A stretch of DNA of 39,666 nucleotides, from contig PLMA01000018.1 in the NCBI GenBank assembly GCA_003141455.1, forward strand, positions 1 through 39,666, read 5' to 3'. This DNA is from Chloroflexota bacterium (GTDB lineage Bacteria; Chloroflexota; Limnocylindria; Limnocylindrales; CSP1-4). The notes beneath the pieces are model-generated. The model saw only the letters and a list, made by a program, of their open reading frames with translations, had not been told where the DNA came from and made no database searches. Within the stretch, counting starts at the first letter, position 1. Each line of letters opens with the position of its first letter. The position numbers were made by a program, and so were the translations under genes. Shown piece by piece: positions 1 to 8,517 of this stretch.

Positions 1-677
1 GTCACCTTGCCGGTGGCGACTTCGAGAGCGGCAAAGAGGTGGGTGGTGCCGTTGCGCTTGTAGTCGTAGGTGTGGCGCTCGACCTGGCCTGGCTTCATCG
101 GCAGCATCGGCGCCGTTCGATCCAGAGCCTGGATCTGGGTCTTCTCATCGACGCTGAGGACGATCGCCCGCTCCGGTGGAGCCAGATAGAGCCCAACGAC
201 ATCGCGGATCTTGGCCACAAGATCGGGGTCGGTGCTGAACCTGAACGTCTCGACCCTATGCGGCTTGAGGTTCGCCTCGGCCCAGATGCGCTGTATGGTC
301 GTGACGCTGATGCCGGCCCGGGCCGCGAGCCGTCGCGAACTCCAGTGCGTAGTGCCCTCTGGCGGTGGCTCGAGAGTCAGGGCGATGACCCGATCGCGAG
401 CGGCCCGATCGTAGGTGGGTTCGCGGCCTGGCCTACGCGCATCGTCAAGACCGGCCATGCGTTCACGCTCGAAGCGCCCACGCCATAGCAGCACCGTCAT
501 CCTGTGCACTCCGAGCTGTGCCGCTATTCGTTCGTTCGCGGTCCCGTCGGCTGCGGCGAGCACGATCCGGGCTCGCATCGCGAGGCGTTGCTCAGTCGTC
601 CCCGCTCTCAGGAGGGCTCGGAGCGATGCTCGCTCAGACTCGGTGATGACCAATGGAGGCGCTGGGTGGTTCGGCAT
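1..677 (-). CDS. IS630-family transposase, 3' end cut by window edge
   Basis: An open minus-strand frame runs from ATG at 677 to the left edge without a stop (about 225 codons). The N-terminal half is a pair of helix-turn-helix segments typical of IS630 transposases (region around residues 10-110, with a stretch reading NERIAAQLGVHRMTVLLWR). About residue 170 the frame reads LSVDEKTQIQALDRT, the signature around the first catalytic Asp of the IS630/Tc1 DDE_3 domain; the remaining Asp and Glu lie outside the window. The reading frame is intact as far as seen, so the element may be active. It lies just downstream of the SDR gene at 853, marking one boundary of the catabolic cluster. Terminal inverted repeats were not identified. 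Family assignment is confident from the motif; completeness is unknown. Confidence 0.88.
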   Translation of the reverse strand, partial: MPNHPAPPLVITESERASLRALLRAGTTEQRLAMRARIVLAAADGTANERIAAQLGVHRMTVLLWRGRFERERMAGLDDARRPGREPTYDRAARDRVIALTLEPPPEGTTHWSSRRLAARAGISVTTIQRIWAEANLKPHRVETFRFSTDPDLVAKIRDVVGLYLAPPERAIVLSVDEKTQIQALDRTAPMLPMKPGQVERHTYDYKRNGTTHLFAALEVATGKV

Positions 678-776
678 GCATCGAATCGTGTCTGCGAACG
701 GCAGAACTGCCTAGCCTGCTGAGGTCCGGGACACTAGAACGTACATTTCCCCGCCGGTGGGGTCAAGCTCACCCTC

Positions 777-798
777 GACGCGCTCGACGCAGCGCGTC
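777..798. repeat. 8-bp perfect hairpin downstream of SDR gene
   Basis: GACGCGCT (777-784) and AGCGCGTC (791-798) form a perfect 8-bp stem with a 6-nt loop, about 55 nt past the stop of the minus-strand SDR gene. There is no following T-run in either direction, so an intrinsic terminator is only a weak possibility. The surrounding 678-852 holds no gene. Confidence 0.3.
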
Positions 799-852
799 GG
801 ATTCGAACCTCTGGCCTCAACCGGCCGATCCAGCTAGGAGCCCCGGCGGCCG

Positions 853-1626
853 TCAGATGGCCGTCCAGCCACCGTCGACCATTAGCATGTGTCCAGTGAC
901 CATCGACGCGGCGCCTCCAGCCAAGAACACGACCGCGCCGGCTACGTCCGACGGTTCCGCGAACCGTCCCATGGGTATTCGAGATAGTACTTGGGCCCGC
1001 CAGTTTGGATCCTGGAACAGGGCTTCATTCATCTGGGTGTGTACGGCGGTTGGAGCGACGGCGTTCACGTTGATCGCGTGCGGGGCCCATTCGATTGCGA
1101 GCGCCCGCGTCAGACCAAGCAGCCCAGCTTTGCTCGCCGCATATGCCGCGCGGTTGTAGAAGCCAACGGCGGCGAATGTGGACGTAATGTTAATGATGCG
1201 TCCGCCCTCACCGCGCTCGATCATGTGTCGTCCGACGGATTGCAGGGTGACGAACGCACCCTTGAGATTTGTGTCTATGATCAGATCCCAGTCACTCTCC
1301 TCAAGCTCTAGGGCCGGGCGATTGACGTTGGTGCCGGTGTTGTAGACAACGATGTCGATCGCTGGATGTTGCGCTAGAACATCACCCACGAGTGCGCGCA
1401 GTGTCGTCGGCCGGCGCGTATCCGCCACGTGGCAGGTTGCCCGCCGACCAAGCGCTTCAATCACATTTGCGACGTTTGCCAATCGTTCCGTCTCGCGCGA
1501 TGTCAGCGCCACGTTAGCGCCTGCTTCAGCGAGCGCGATGGCGCATGCCTCACCTATACCCCGGCTCGCGCCGACGACAAGCGCCGTCTTGCCTTCGAGA
1601 TCGAAACGATTCCCGCCGACTGCCAT
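853..1626 (-). CDS. SDR-family NAD(P)-dependent oxidoreductase
   Basis: A 257-residue classical short-chain dehydrogenase/reductase, predicted to oxidise or reduce a hydroxyl/keto group in the cytoplasm. The Rossmann glycine motif GASRGIG is at residues 19-25, the catalytic Asn at 120, Ser149, and the Tyr162-x3-Lys166 pair in YAASK. The usual NNAG is replaced by YNTG around 95-98. The C-terminus carries the family's TGHMLMVDGG segment. Length is standard. The start at 1626 lies 9 nt after the preceding gene's stop; a GGGAGG sits about 13 nt upstream, so spacing is long. It is the last gene of the catabolic run and probably cotranscribed with the beta-hydroxyacid dehydrogenase. It resembles gluconate-5-dehydrogenase/FabG-like members, but the substrate cannot be told. 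Confidence 0.9.
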   Translation of the reverse strand: MAVGGNRFDLEGKTALVVGASRGIGEACAIALAEAGANVALTSRETERLANVANVIEALGRRATCHVADTRRPTTLRALVGDVLAQHPAIDIVVYNTGTNVNRPALELEESDWDLIIDTNLKGAFVTLQSVGRHMIERGEGGRIINITSTFAAVGFYNRAAYAASKAGLLGLTRALAIEWAPHAINVNAVAPTAVHTQMNEALFQDPNWRAQVLSRIPMGRFAEPSDVAGAVVFLAGGAASMVTGHMLMVDGGWTAI

Positions 1627-1635
1627 AGCAGTGCC

Positions 1636-2532
1636 CTACCTCCCGTCCACGATGTCGGAACGACCTGCCTCAGCGAGTGAAAGGAAGACCGAGGCTGTGT
1701 CCTCCTGCCCGTGCCCTTCCCTCTCGGCCCGGCGGAACAGCCGAGATGCGATGTCGAAGAGCGGCGTCGGACTGCCCAGCGCCTGGGCGAGTTCCTCGAT
1801 GAGCAGTTCGTCCTTCTTGAACAACTCAACACGCATGGAGGGCGGGGTGAAGACCGCGGACGCCATCATCGGCCCGCGGATCTCGAGCATGCGGGACGAA
1901 CCGGCGCCGGCGGTCAGGGCCGCGAGGGTCGCCGAGAGGTCCAGCCCAGCCCGCCGGGCCAGAGCCAGGGCCTCTGCGGCAGCCACGATATGAACGCCAA
2001 CGAGCAGGTTCGCGACGAGCTTGGTACGGGTGGCGCTCCCGAACTCACCGGTAGCGAACACCGCGCGCGACGTTCCTTCGAACACCGGTCGACAGACCGC
2101 GATCGCGTCTGGGTTCCCGCCCACGTAGACCACAAGATCGCCCGACGCCACCTGGGCAGCGGTTCCGCTGACCGGAGAATCGAGCACGTCGATCCCGTAC
2201 GGAGCCAGCGAGTCTCGAGCGCGCCGCTTGGTCGCCTCCGATAGCGTGCTCATTTCAGCGACGACGATCCCGCTGAGGTCTTCTGCCTGAGCGACTGCAG
2301 CGATCCTGCGGACCACGTCCTCTAGAGCGCCCACCGACGGCAAAAGCGTCAGAACGACCTGAGCGGTCCGGGCGACGTCCTCGACAGAGTCGCAAGGCAA
2401 GCCGCCGATGGCCTGGAGCGACGCGGCCCGGCTGGGTTCCGTGTCGTACCCAACAATGCTGAACCCAGCGCGCCGCAGATTACCCGCGACGGGCAACCCC
2501 ATCGCGCCGAGACCCACGATCCCTACGTCCAC
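1636..2532 (-). CDS. 3-hydroxyisobutyrate / tartronate-semialdehyde reductase family dehydrogenase
   Basis: Beta-hydroxyacid dehydrogenase of about 298 residues, reducing or oxidising a small beta-hydroxyacid or semialdehyde with NAD(P). The N-terminal nucleotide-binding motif GLGAMG is at residues 7-12, the substrate-binding loop SPVSGTAAQ at about 119-127, and the catalytic Lys at 171 in KLVANLL. An ATG exists at 2568, but the GTG at 2532 is preferred: AGGAG stands 7 nt before it and the protein then begins directly with the Rossmann strand, as in relatives. Neighbours are an isopropylmalate-synthase-like enzyme upstream and an SDR 9 nt downstream. With the glycerate kinase of the same cluster, a role as tartronate-semialdehyde reductase (glycerate pathway) is possible; 3-hydroxyisobutyrate or another beta-hydroxyacid is equally possible from sequence. 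Confidence 0.88.
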   Translation of the reverse strand: MDVGIVGLGAMGLPVAGNLRRAGFSIVGYDTEPSRAASLQAIGGLPCDSVEDVARTAQVVLTLLPSVGALEDVVRRIAAVAQAEDLSGIVVAEMSTLSEATKRRARDSLAPYGIDVLDSPVSGTAAQVASGDLVVYVGGNPDAIAVCRPVFEGTSRAVFATGEFGSATRTKLVANLLVGVHIVAAAEALALARRAGLDLSATLAALTAGAGSSRMLEIRGPMMASAVFTPPSMRVELFKKDELLIEELAQALGSPTPLFDIASRLFRRAEREGHGQEDTASVFLSLAEAGRSDIVDGR

Positions 2533-2618
2533 GAGGTCACTCCTGCCGTGACTACGGCAGCCAGTCATCGTTGAACACCACCATCGCGGATGAGGAGTGC
2601 AGGCACAGGGTCGAAACG

Positions 2619-3863
2619 CTAAGCCGGGATAGCGCCGGCAAGAACGTTCTCGGCTAGCACCTTGAACTCGCCAAGATCGAGAAGGCCCTTCTTCGCCAGT
2701 GACTGCAGCTTCAATGCCGCGAGCATCTCCGACGCCTGTTCGGGAGTAGTCTTCATGCCCAGCTTCTCAAGTGCCTCGGCGACCGAGTCCAGTCCGCTGC
2801 CCTTGCCCAGGACGAGCTCGGCAGGCCGCTGGCCCACCAGCTCCGGTCGGAAGGGGAACGCCTCTGTAAGGTCCACGTCGCGGACGTTGCGGACCCAAGT
2901 GGAGATGATCCCCGACTCGACCTGAAAGAGACGTGATCCCGTAACGGGCCGGTTGCTCGGCTGCTGGACCCCCGAGAGCTTCATCACGAGTTCGTGGAGG
3001 GACTGCAGATACTCGAGATGCATCCCAATGTCCATGTTGTAGAGCGTCCGAAGCGCAACAACCGTCTCCTCGAGCGGCGTATTCCCGGCGCGCTCGCCGA
3101 TGCCACCGACCGTCACCTGGATAGTCGAGGCGCCGTTGGCTGCCGCGATCAAGCTGTTCGCGACGCCCATGCCAAAGTCCATGTGGAAGTGCGTCTCGAG
3201 TGGGACGTTGAAGCGCTGCCGGCTCGCCTCGACGAAGCGCGCCACCGCATGCGGGGCAAGGGTGCCGAACGTATCAACCAGCACGAGCGCGTCCATGTGG
3301 CCGTCGCGGGCAACCGGACCGACAATATCGAGGTAGTCGTTCAGGTCGGCGCGCGTGGCGTCGATCGGGAAGAAGGAAATCTTGAGCCCGTGTTCGTGGG
3401 CGTAGGTGGTCGCTTCGATCGAAGTGGCGATCGCGCGCTCGACGCTCCACTTGTAGCCCAACTCGATGAGATGCCGGCTGGAGGGAATCTCCATCACGAC
3501 GCCGGCGACGCCGCAGTCGACCGCGCGCTTCACGTCGTCGACCATGCATCGGCTGAACGCATAGATCTCGGACGGAAGATTTCGCTTCACGATCTCCTTG
3601 ATCGCGAGCTCGTCCTGTGGCGAGACGGCCGCCATGCCCGCCTCGATCCGATGAACGCCGGCCTCGGCCAGGGCTTCGGCAATTCGGATCTTGTCATCGG
3701 CCGTGAACACCACTCCGGCCTGCTGCTCTCCGTCGCGAAGAGTCGAGTCGTGAATGGTCACACTCTCCGGGAACCGGAGAGAACCGGCAGCTTCCGGATC
3801 ATGGTTCCAGGGGCTCGTGAACCACTGATCGGTGTGCCAAGGAGTTGCCTGACGTTGAGCCAT
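2619..3863 (-). CDS. isopropylmalate/homocitrate/citramalate synthase-like (DRE-TIM) enzyme
   Basis: A 414-residue DRE-TIM metallolyase-superfamily protein, the group that includes 2-isopropylmalate, homocitrate and citramalate synthases and HMG-CoA lyase. The superfamily signature is at residues 38-47 (HDSTLRDGEQ), metal-binding histidines are at 225 and 227, and the GGIGERAGNTPLEE segment follows at about 253-266. The usual HxHND reads HFHMD here: the Asn is replaced by Met. The regulatory LeuA dimerisation domain is absent, so it is not a full-length feedback-regulated LeuA. Start ATG 3863 has GGAG 6 nt upstream. It lies between an amidohydrolase (54-nt gap) and a beta-hydroxyacid dehydrogenase, not in a leucine operon, so a catabolic acyl-CoA condensation or cleavage is more likely than leucine synthesis (inference). 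Confidence 0.85.
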   Translation of the reverse strand: MAQRQATPWHTDQWFTSPWNHDPEAAGSLRFPESVTIHDSTLRDGEQQAGVVFTADDKIRIAEALAEAGVHRIEAGMAAVSPQDELAIKEIVKRNLPSEIYAFSRCMVDDVKRAVDCGVAGVVMEIPSSRHLIELGYKWSVERAIATSIEATTYAHEHGLKISFFPIDATRADLNDYLDIVGPVARDGHMDALVLVDTFGTLAPHAVARFVEASRQRFNVPLETHFHMDFGMGVANSLIAAANGASTIQVTVGGIGERAGNTPLEETVVALRTLYNMDIGMHLEYLQSLHELVMKLSGVQQPSNRPVTGSRLFQVESGIISTWVRNVRDVDLTEAFPFRPELVGQRPAELVLGKGSGLDSVAEALEKLGMKTTPEQASEMLAALKLQSLAKKGLLDLGEFKVLAENVLAGAIPA

Positions 3864-3917
3864 ATTGATCTCCGTGCATCCTGACGCGCTGGACGCGCCT
3901 CACCTATCGCTGACCGA

Positions 3918-5273
3918 TTATCGGCGCCATTCGGGCACATACCCGTTCTTGGCAGCCTGCTCGTACACGCGATCACGTGCCGCATCTGCCAGTCGTAAGA
4001 CACGATCGACGTCTACCGATTCCATGCGCCCACTCCGCTTCACGATGTTCCCGTTGACGAGAACGGTGTCCACGTTGCCCCGATGAGCACAGTACACGAG
4101 CGTCGACTCGATGTCATTGACGGGACGCGTGTTGATATCGGAGACCCGGACGAGAATCACGTCCGCGATCTTCCCGGGGGAAAGCGATCCGATGCGATCG
4201 CCGAGCCAGACCGCCTTCGCACCGCCCATGGTAGCGAACTCGACCATTTGATGGGCGGTCATGTGCGACTTCTCCGGCTGGGCATTGGCGTCGAACGTGG
4301 GTTTGAATGCACGCGCGCGCTCGAGCAGCATCAGCCCCCGCATGACCCAGAACATGTCCGTCGGGTTCGTGGCTGGCGTGTCCGCACTGATGCCAGGCTT
4401 GACCCCATGTCGCAGCAGACGCTCCGTCATGGGGCTGCCGATTCCCATCATCACGTCGAGCTGACCTGAGTCGACGAAGGAACAGCCTGCGTCGATGGCG
4501 AGACTGATCTCCCGGTCCGTGATCGTGTTCCCGTGCAGGAACGTCACGTCCGGCCCGAGGACGCCCATCTCATGAAGCCGGAGGACGTCTTCGCCGTCGT
4601 ATCCCGGCATGTCCACGTGAACGCTGATCGGGATCCCGAGTTCGCGAGCGAACTCGAAGTCGCGCTTCGTCACATCGAGATTCGCGAACATCGGCCCGCG
4701 GGCGGCCATGGCAAGCCGCACAAGACCGTCGTCGCCTGCAAAATCCTCACGCTGGAGTGCAGCCAGGTCGCGCGGGTGCTCCAGGGTCTTGTCGGACCAC
4801 GTCGGCTGAGGCGCACCGTGCGCGAACCAGACGCGAGCGCCTGAGTCCTTCACACCTTCAACGGCGGCCCTCGTGTGCATAGGCGACACTGTGATGTGGC
4901 ACCAATCCACGATGGTGGTAATGCCGGCGTCGAGCGCGTCCACGGCCCCGAGGAGATTTGAGGCGTACACGTCGTCTGGAGTCATGACGCTGGCCGTCGC
5001 CGGCACAGCCTCACCGAAGAATCCGGCGAGTGTATCGTCGCCGCAGGTGCTCCTGAAGATCGTCTGCCACGTGTGCTTGTGACCGTCGATCATCCCCGGC
5101 ATGACGATCATGCCCTGCGCGTCGATGATCTCGCAGTCGGCACCGTTCAGGTGCGAGCCCACCCCGGCGATGACAGAGCCTTCGATTCGGACATCGCCCC
5201 GAGAGAGCGTTCCGATTGAGGGGTCCATGGACAAGACTGCCCCGCCACGAATGAGTATCGGCCGATCATTCAT
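3918..5273 (-). CDS. ATZ/TRZ-type amidohydrolase
   Basis: A 451-residue metal-dependent amidohydrolase of the chlorohydrolase (AtzA/TrzA/guanine deaminase) branch, which removes amino or other leaving groups from N-heterocycles or related amidines. Metal-ligand candidates follow the subfamily order: His65 and His67 in GHKHTW, His219 in VHVDMPG, His247 in FLHGNT and Asp298 in SADTP. The N-terminal beta-sandwich strands (ILIRGG..) and the C-terminal segment GSLSPGKIADVILV are those of the family. Start ATG 5273 has GGCGGA directly before it and AAGGAG about 11 nt upstream. It is followed after 54 nt by the isopropylmalate-synthase-like gene. Substrate specificity is not readable; the closest relatives are often annotated only as chlorohydrolases. 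Confidence 0.88.
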   Translation of the reverse strand: MNDRPILIRGGAVLSMDPSIGTLSRGDVRIEGSVIAGVGSHLNGADCEIIDAQGMIVMPGMIDGHKHTWQTIFRSTCGDDTLAGFFGEAVPATASVMTPDDVYASNLLGAVDALDAGITTIVDWCHITVSPMHTRAAVEGVKDSGARVWFAHGAPQPTWSDKTLEHPRDLAALQREDFAGDDGLVRLAMAARGPMFANLDVTKRDFEFARELGIPISVHVDMPGYDGEDVLRLHEMGVLGPDVTFLHGNTITDREISLAIDAGCSFVDSGQLDVMMGIGSPMTERLLRHGVKPGISADTPATNPTDMFWVMRGLMLLERARAFKPTFDANAQPEKSHMTAHQMVEFATMGGAKAVWLGDRIGSLSPGKIADVILVRVSDINTRPVNDIESTLVYCAHRGNVDTVLVNGNIVKRSGRMESVDVDRVLRLADAARDRVYEQAAKNGYVPEWRR

Positions 5274-5433
5274 TCCGCCGTTATCTCCTTCTCAGTCCTG
5301 ATGTGAATGAAGCTCGTGGCGTCGAATTGCGGTTATCGTTGCAGTGCGACCGGACAATGCCTACGTTGAAGTCCCCCAAAGAGGCGGCCCGGCTTTGTGA
5401 AATCGCGCAGGGACGCGGCGGGATCCGGCTGAC

Positions 5434-7200
5434 TCAGCGAATCTCGACGGCCGGCACATGCCAGACCTCCCCGGTCGCCCCGTCCAGGGCGATCACCGAT
5501 CCGTCAAGGACACCAGATAGATGCACGCCCACTACCGCCGGCACGTGCAGCGACCGCGCGACTTCGCATAGATGAGCGGCCTGGCCTCCGGTTTCCGAGA
5601 CAAGTCCGGCGGCCTTCCAGAGCAAGGGCGCGTACTGAGTCAGCGGCTGATGAACAACCAGGATGCGTCCGCGGACGTGCGCCAACTCGATCTCTCCCGG
5701 CCGAACCCGAAAGGCACGGCCCACCGCACGCCCGGGAACACATCCGGTGCCGGTGCCGGTGCCGGCGACGCCACGCGCCGTTACCGCGATGAAAAGCGCT
5801 TCGGTCCAGCGGTCGAAGGCGCGTTCCGCGGCAGGGGGCAGGAAGTCCTGTGCTACGCCGCCGCGCTCACCAGATACCGTTCGCGCCGCCTGCACAAGCC
5901 AGTCCCTGGTTTGCCACCAGACCTGGGCGGGAAAAGCCAGCGCTCCCGCCTTCGTGAGCTGCGCGCCAACGGCCTCCACGTTCGTCAGCACTCGCTGCAG
6001 CGTCTCGGCCGCGTGAGGCAACGCCGCGGCGGCCAGGCGACGCGTCAGATCAGGGTCCAGCGCCGCCAGCCATTCGGCGATGCGCTCGGGATCAAGCCCG
6101 AGATCCCGACCCAGGCGATCCCGCAGCGACCTCGCACGTTCCATCACGTCCACGAGCAGGGTCTCAGGATCGCCTCCAGCGACCCGCAACGGCGCGACCA
6201 CAGGCGCCTCTCCCAGATCCGCGCAGACCCACGGGATGAGGACCTCCTCGGCGAGCGGACCGCGCCGGTCCACCAACACGTCCAGGAGCCGAGAGAGAGC
6301 GACCACCCCGTCGCCCACTGCGTCGACGGTCGTCGGAGGTGAGCCCGCCTGGACAGGCGTCCTGTCGTCCGCATCCAACCGTGACAGCTGCAAGACCCAA
6401 AGCGTCCCGCCGTCGACGGCCCACTCGAGGCGGTCCATGCCCAGCTCATCCCAGGCGCGACGCGCAAGGTCGGCGAGACACCGCGCCGCCACCTCATTGA
6501 GGGCCATACCGTCGAGATCCCCCGCGATCGTCCCATCGGGGCCCACCGAAGCCCGGACGCCGCCCACGGCGCCCGCGAGGAGTGGCGCTGGAGCGCCCGG
6601 CGTGCCGACGATCGTCACGCTTCCATCCCGACCCGCCCGACTCCAGCCCCCGCACGAGGGCATGAGCTGTGGCTGGATGAGGACGGCCATCCCAACACCT
6701 GCGTGACTTCGCCCGGTCCGCTCGAGCCGCCCAAGGCTATCGGGTGCGAAGACCGACGCCCAGCAGCCCCTCACCGCGGTCTCGACCTCGTCGACTCGGA
6801 CGTCACCACATGACGAGAATGCTCCCGACCAGTTCGGGTCATTGTCGAGGAGAGTCGAGGAGCGGACGACGAGAGGTTCGCCAAGGGCGCGAAGAGCGCC
6901 CAGATCCTCGGCCAGATCCGGCGCCTTCGCAAGTCGGGCTACGGCCATCCGAGCCTTGCCCGGCCCGTCAGTCAGAAGGATGCGTCCGCCCAGATCCATT
7001 GCGGCGGCAGCCGCCCCGCTTGGGATCACCTGACCTGCCAGGACCGGGAAACCGCGGCGACGCGCTTCCGCCAACGCCGCGGCTTTGCGCCCGGCTCGGG
7101 ATGGATCGCGTGCGGCGACGTGATCGAGCGAGAACGTGATGGCCATTGGAGGAGGCTCCGCCTTGAAACGCAGGGAGTCGGATGACGCATGGAATGCCAT
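5434..7200 (-). CDS. PEP-synthase/pyruvate phosphate dikinase-like protein, short form
   Basis: A 588-residue protein joining a PPDK/PEP-synthase-type ATP-binding domain (about residues 30-290) to a phosphohistidine swivelling domain at the C-terminus (about 490-588). The first shows LVVRSSTLLDNDPNWSGAF, the family's RSSxxxEDxxxxSFAG segment, and EWAVDGGTLWVLQLSRL, matching the end of that domain. The second shows ETGGQAAH with phospho-acceptor His543 and VPAVVG. The PEP/pyruvate TIM barrel of true PEP synthase (about 800 residues) is missing, so substrate binding must lie in the unassigned middle (about 290-490). The arrangement recalls small-molecule dikinases such as rifampicin phosphotransferase, which also transfer phosphate through a swivelling His. 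Start 7200 has GGGAG 4 nt upstream; ATG 7146 is a weaker alternative. The gene follows the M24 gene by 41 nt. Confidence 0.82.
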   Translation of the reverse strand: MAFHASSDSLRFKAEPPPMAITFSLDHVAARDPSRAGRKAAALAEARRRGFPVLAGQVIPSGAAAAAMDLGGRILLTDGPGKARMAVARLAKAPDLAEDLGALRALGEPLVVRSSTLLDNDPNWSGAFSSCGDVRVDEVETAVRGCWASVFAPDSLGRLERTGRSHAGVGMAVLIQPQLMPSCGGWSRAGRDGSVTIVGTPGAPAPLLAGAVGGVRASVGPDGTIAGDLDGMALNEVAARCLADLARRAWDELGMDRLEWAVDGGTLWVLQLSRLDADDRTPVQAGSPPTTVDAVGDGVVALSRLLDVLVDRRGPLAEEVLIPWVCADLGEAPVVAPLRVAGGDPETLLVDVMERARSLRDRLGRDLGLDPERIAEWLAALDPDLTRRLAAAALPHAAETLQRVLTNVEAVGAQLTKAGALAFPAQVWWQTRDWLVQAARTVSGERGGVAQDFLPPAAERAFDRWTEALFIAVTARGVAGTGTGTGCVPGRAVGRAFRVRPGEIELAHVRGRILVVHQPLTQYAPLLWKAAGLVSETGGQAAHLCEVARSLHVPAVVGVHLSGVLDGSVIALDGATGEVWHVPAVEIR

Positions 7201-7241
7201 CCGACTCCCATTTACTCGATGACTACGGCCGCATCCGCACG

Positions 7242-8480
7242 TCAGTCGATGACGATGATCTCGTCCGTCTTGAACGTGGTCACGAGCTCGTGGCCGGTTT
7301 CCGTGACGTACAGCATCTCTTCGAGGCGGACCCCGAAGTCGTGGACCTTCCCGTGCTGGGTTTCGAGCGCGAACGTCATGCCCGTCTCGATCTCGACGGG
7401 ATAGTCGAGCGACCAGATCCGTGAGATTACCGGCGGGTCATACTGGGCGAGCCCAAGCCCGTGGCCCCAGAGGTTTGCCGCGGCCTGGTCCTCGTTCTCG
7501 TAGCCCCAGGCTTCCTTCGCCGACGGCCACTTCGAAGCGATGTCGCGAGTAGTGGCGCCCGGCTTCACGGCCTCGATCGAATCCCACAGCCACTTGTGGG
7601 CTTGGTCGTACACGCGCCGCATCTCGTCGGTGGGCTTGCCGCCGACGCAATACGTGCGGTAGCAGCACGACTTCATGCCGTTCCAGGTGAGCGCCGCGAG
7701 GTCGATGATCACCAGCTCGCCGGGCCGGATGATCCGATCCGAGAAGTTGCGCCAGTTCGGCCAAGCGTTCGGGCCGGAGGAAACGATGACGTCCTCGACG
7801 TCCTCCATTCCGGCGATGGAATAGAGGTAATCGAAGCCGAACGCCGCCACCTCGTTCTCGCGGAGACCCGGCTTGAGGAAGTGGGAGAACTCGTAGTGGA
7901 GAGAGTCGCAGATCGCGCCGACGATCTGGAACGCCTTGATCTCATCTGGGCTCTTGATCGCGCGCGCCTCCATCATGGGGGTCATGCCGTCGGTCCACTG
8001 GATCCCGGCTTCCTTGAAGGCGCTGATGAGGTTGATGTCGATGAAGTCGACACCGAGCGGCTTCCCGCGAACGCCGGCATCGTCGAGATCGCGCACGAGA
8101 GCCTTGCAGAACTTGGCCACCTGCGACTTCGCGGCCGGACCGGCCGCGCCTTTGATCCAAGTGTACGAGTAGCGGATGTTCTCCTTCGGGATCCACGGGT
8201 TGTGGACCTTGAGGTGGATGCCGATGTCGCCCTGCTCGTACACGATGGGAGCGCGGTCCTCGATTAGGACCACATAGCGCAGGCCGGGCTTGAGCTTGTT
8301 CCAGCCGGGCGTCAGTGTCGACGAGGTATATCGCATGTTCTCGTCGTAGAAGAGCAGGAGAGCGCCAAGGCCGTGGCGCTTCATCGCTTCATGGGCTCGC
8401 TTCAGACGCCACGCCCGAACGGCGGCCCAGTTGATGCCCTCCTTCCAATCCGAACTTACGCCGCCGAACGCCTCTCTCAT
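7242..8480 (-). CDS. M24-family (creatinase/prolidase-fold) protein with an altered metal site
   Basis: A 412-residue protein with a creatinase N-terminal domain (about 20-165) and a pita-bread M24 catalytic domain (about 180-410). Of the five M24 metal ligands, Asp260, His340 (GHGLG), Glu373 and Glu387 are seen, but the second Asp (normally in a D-x-T/G-R-T context) is Cys272 in SCCYRT. The paralogue at 17521 has all five. M24 members without a full site include creatinase and other non-peptidase C-N hydrolases or lyases, so a non-peptidase activity is plausible. Start ATG 8480 has AGGAGG 5 nt upstream. It sits 37 nt after the D-2-hydroxyacid dehydrogenase and 41 nt before the dikinase-like gene, so probably shares their transcript. 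Confidence 0.88.
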   Translation of the reverse strand: MREAFGGVSSDWKEGINWAAVRAWRLKRAHEAMKRHGLGALLLFYDENMRYTSSTLTPGWNKLKPGLRYVVLIEDRAPIVYEQGDIGIHLKVHNPWIPKENIRYSYTWIKGAAGPAAKSQVAKFCKALVRDLDDAGVRGKPLGVDFIDINLISAFKEAGIQWTDGMTPMMEARAIKSPDEIKAFQIVGAICDSLHYEFSHFLKPGLRENEVAAFGFDYLYSIAGMEDVEDVIVSSGPNAWPNWRNFSDRIIRPGELVIIDLAALTWNGMKSCCYRTYCVGGKPTDEMRRVYDQAHKWLWDSIEAVKPGATTRDIASKWPSAKEAWGYENEDQAAANLWGHGLGLAQYDPPVISRIWSLDYPVEIETGMTFALETQHGKVHDFGVRLEEMLYVTETGHELVTTFKTDEIIVID

Positions 8481-8517
8481 CGTATCCTCCTAGAAACGCT
8501 GCCTTCGCTCATATGGC

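Noticed and set aside
797..815. TTCGAACC-like motif resembling a tRNA T-arm on the minus strand
   Set aside because: The flanking bases do not form the five-pair T-stem and no D-arm, anticodon arm or acceptor stem can be drawn around it.
2994..3884. Plus-strand open frame of 296 codons antisense to the synthase-like gene
   Set aside because: It is a shadow of codon bias; the minus-strand protein carries the DRE-TIM signatures.
7461..8267. Plus-strand open frame of 268 codons opposite the M24 gene
   Set aside because: No domain match; the composition is that of an antisense frame, while the minus strand has an AGGAGG ribosome site and M24 motifs.
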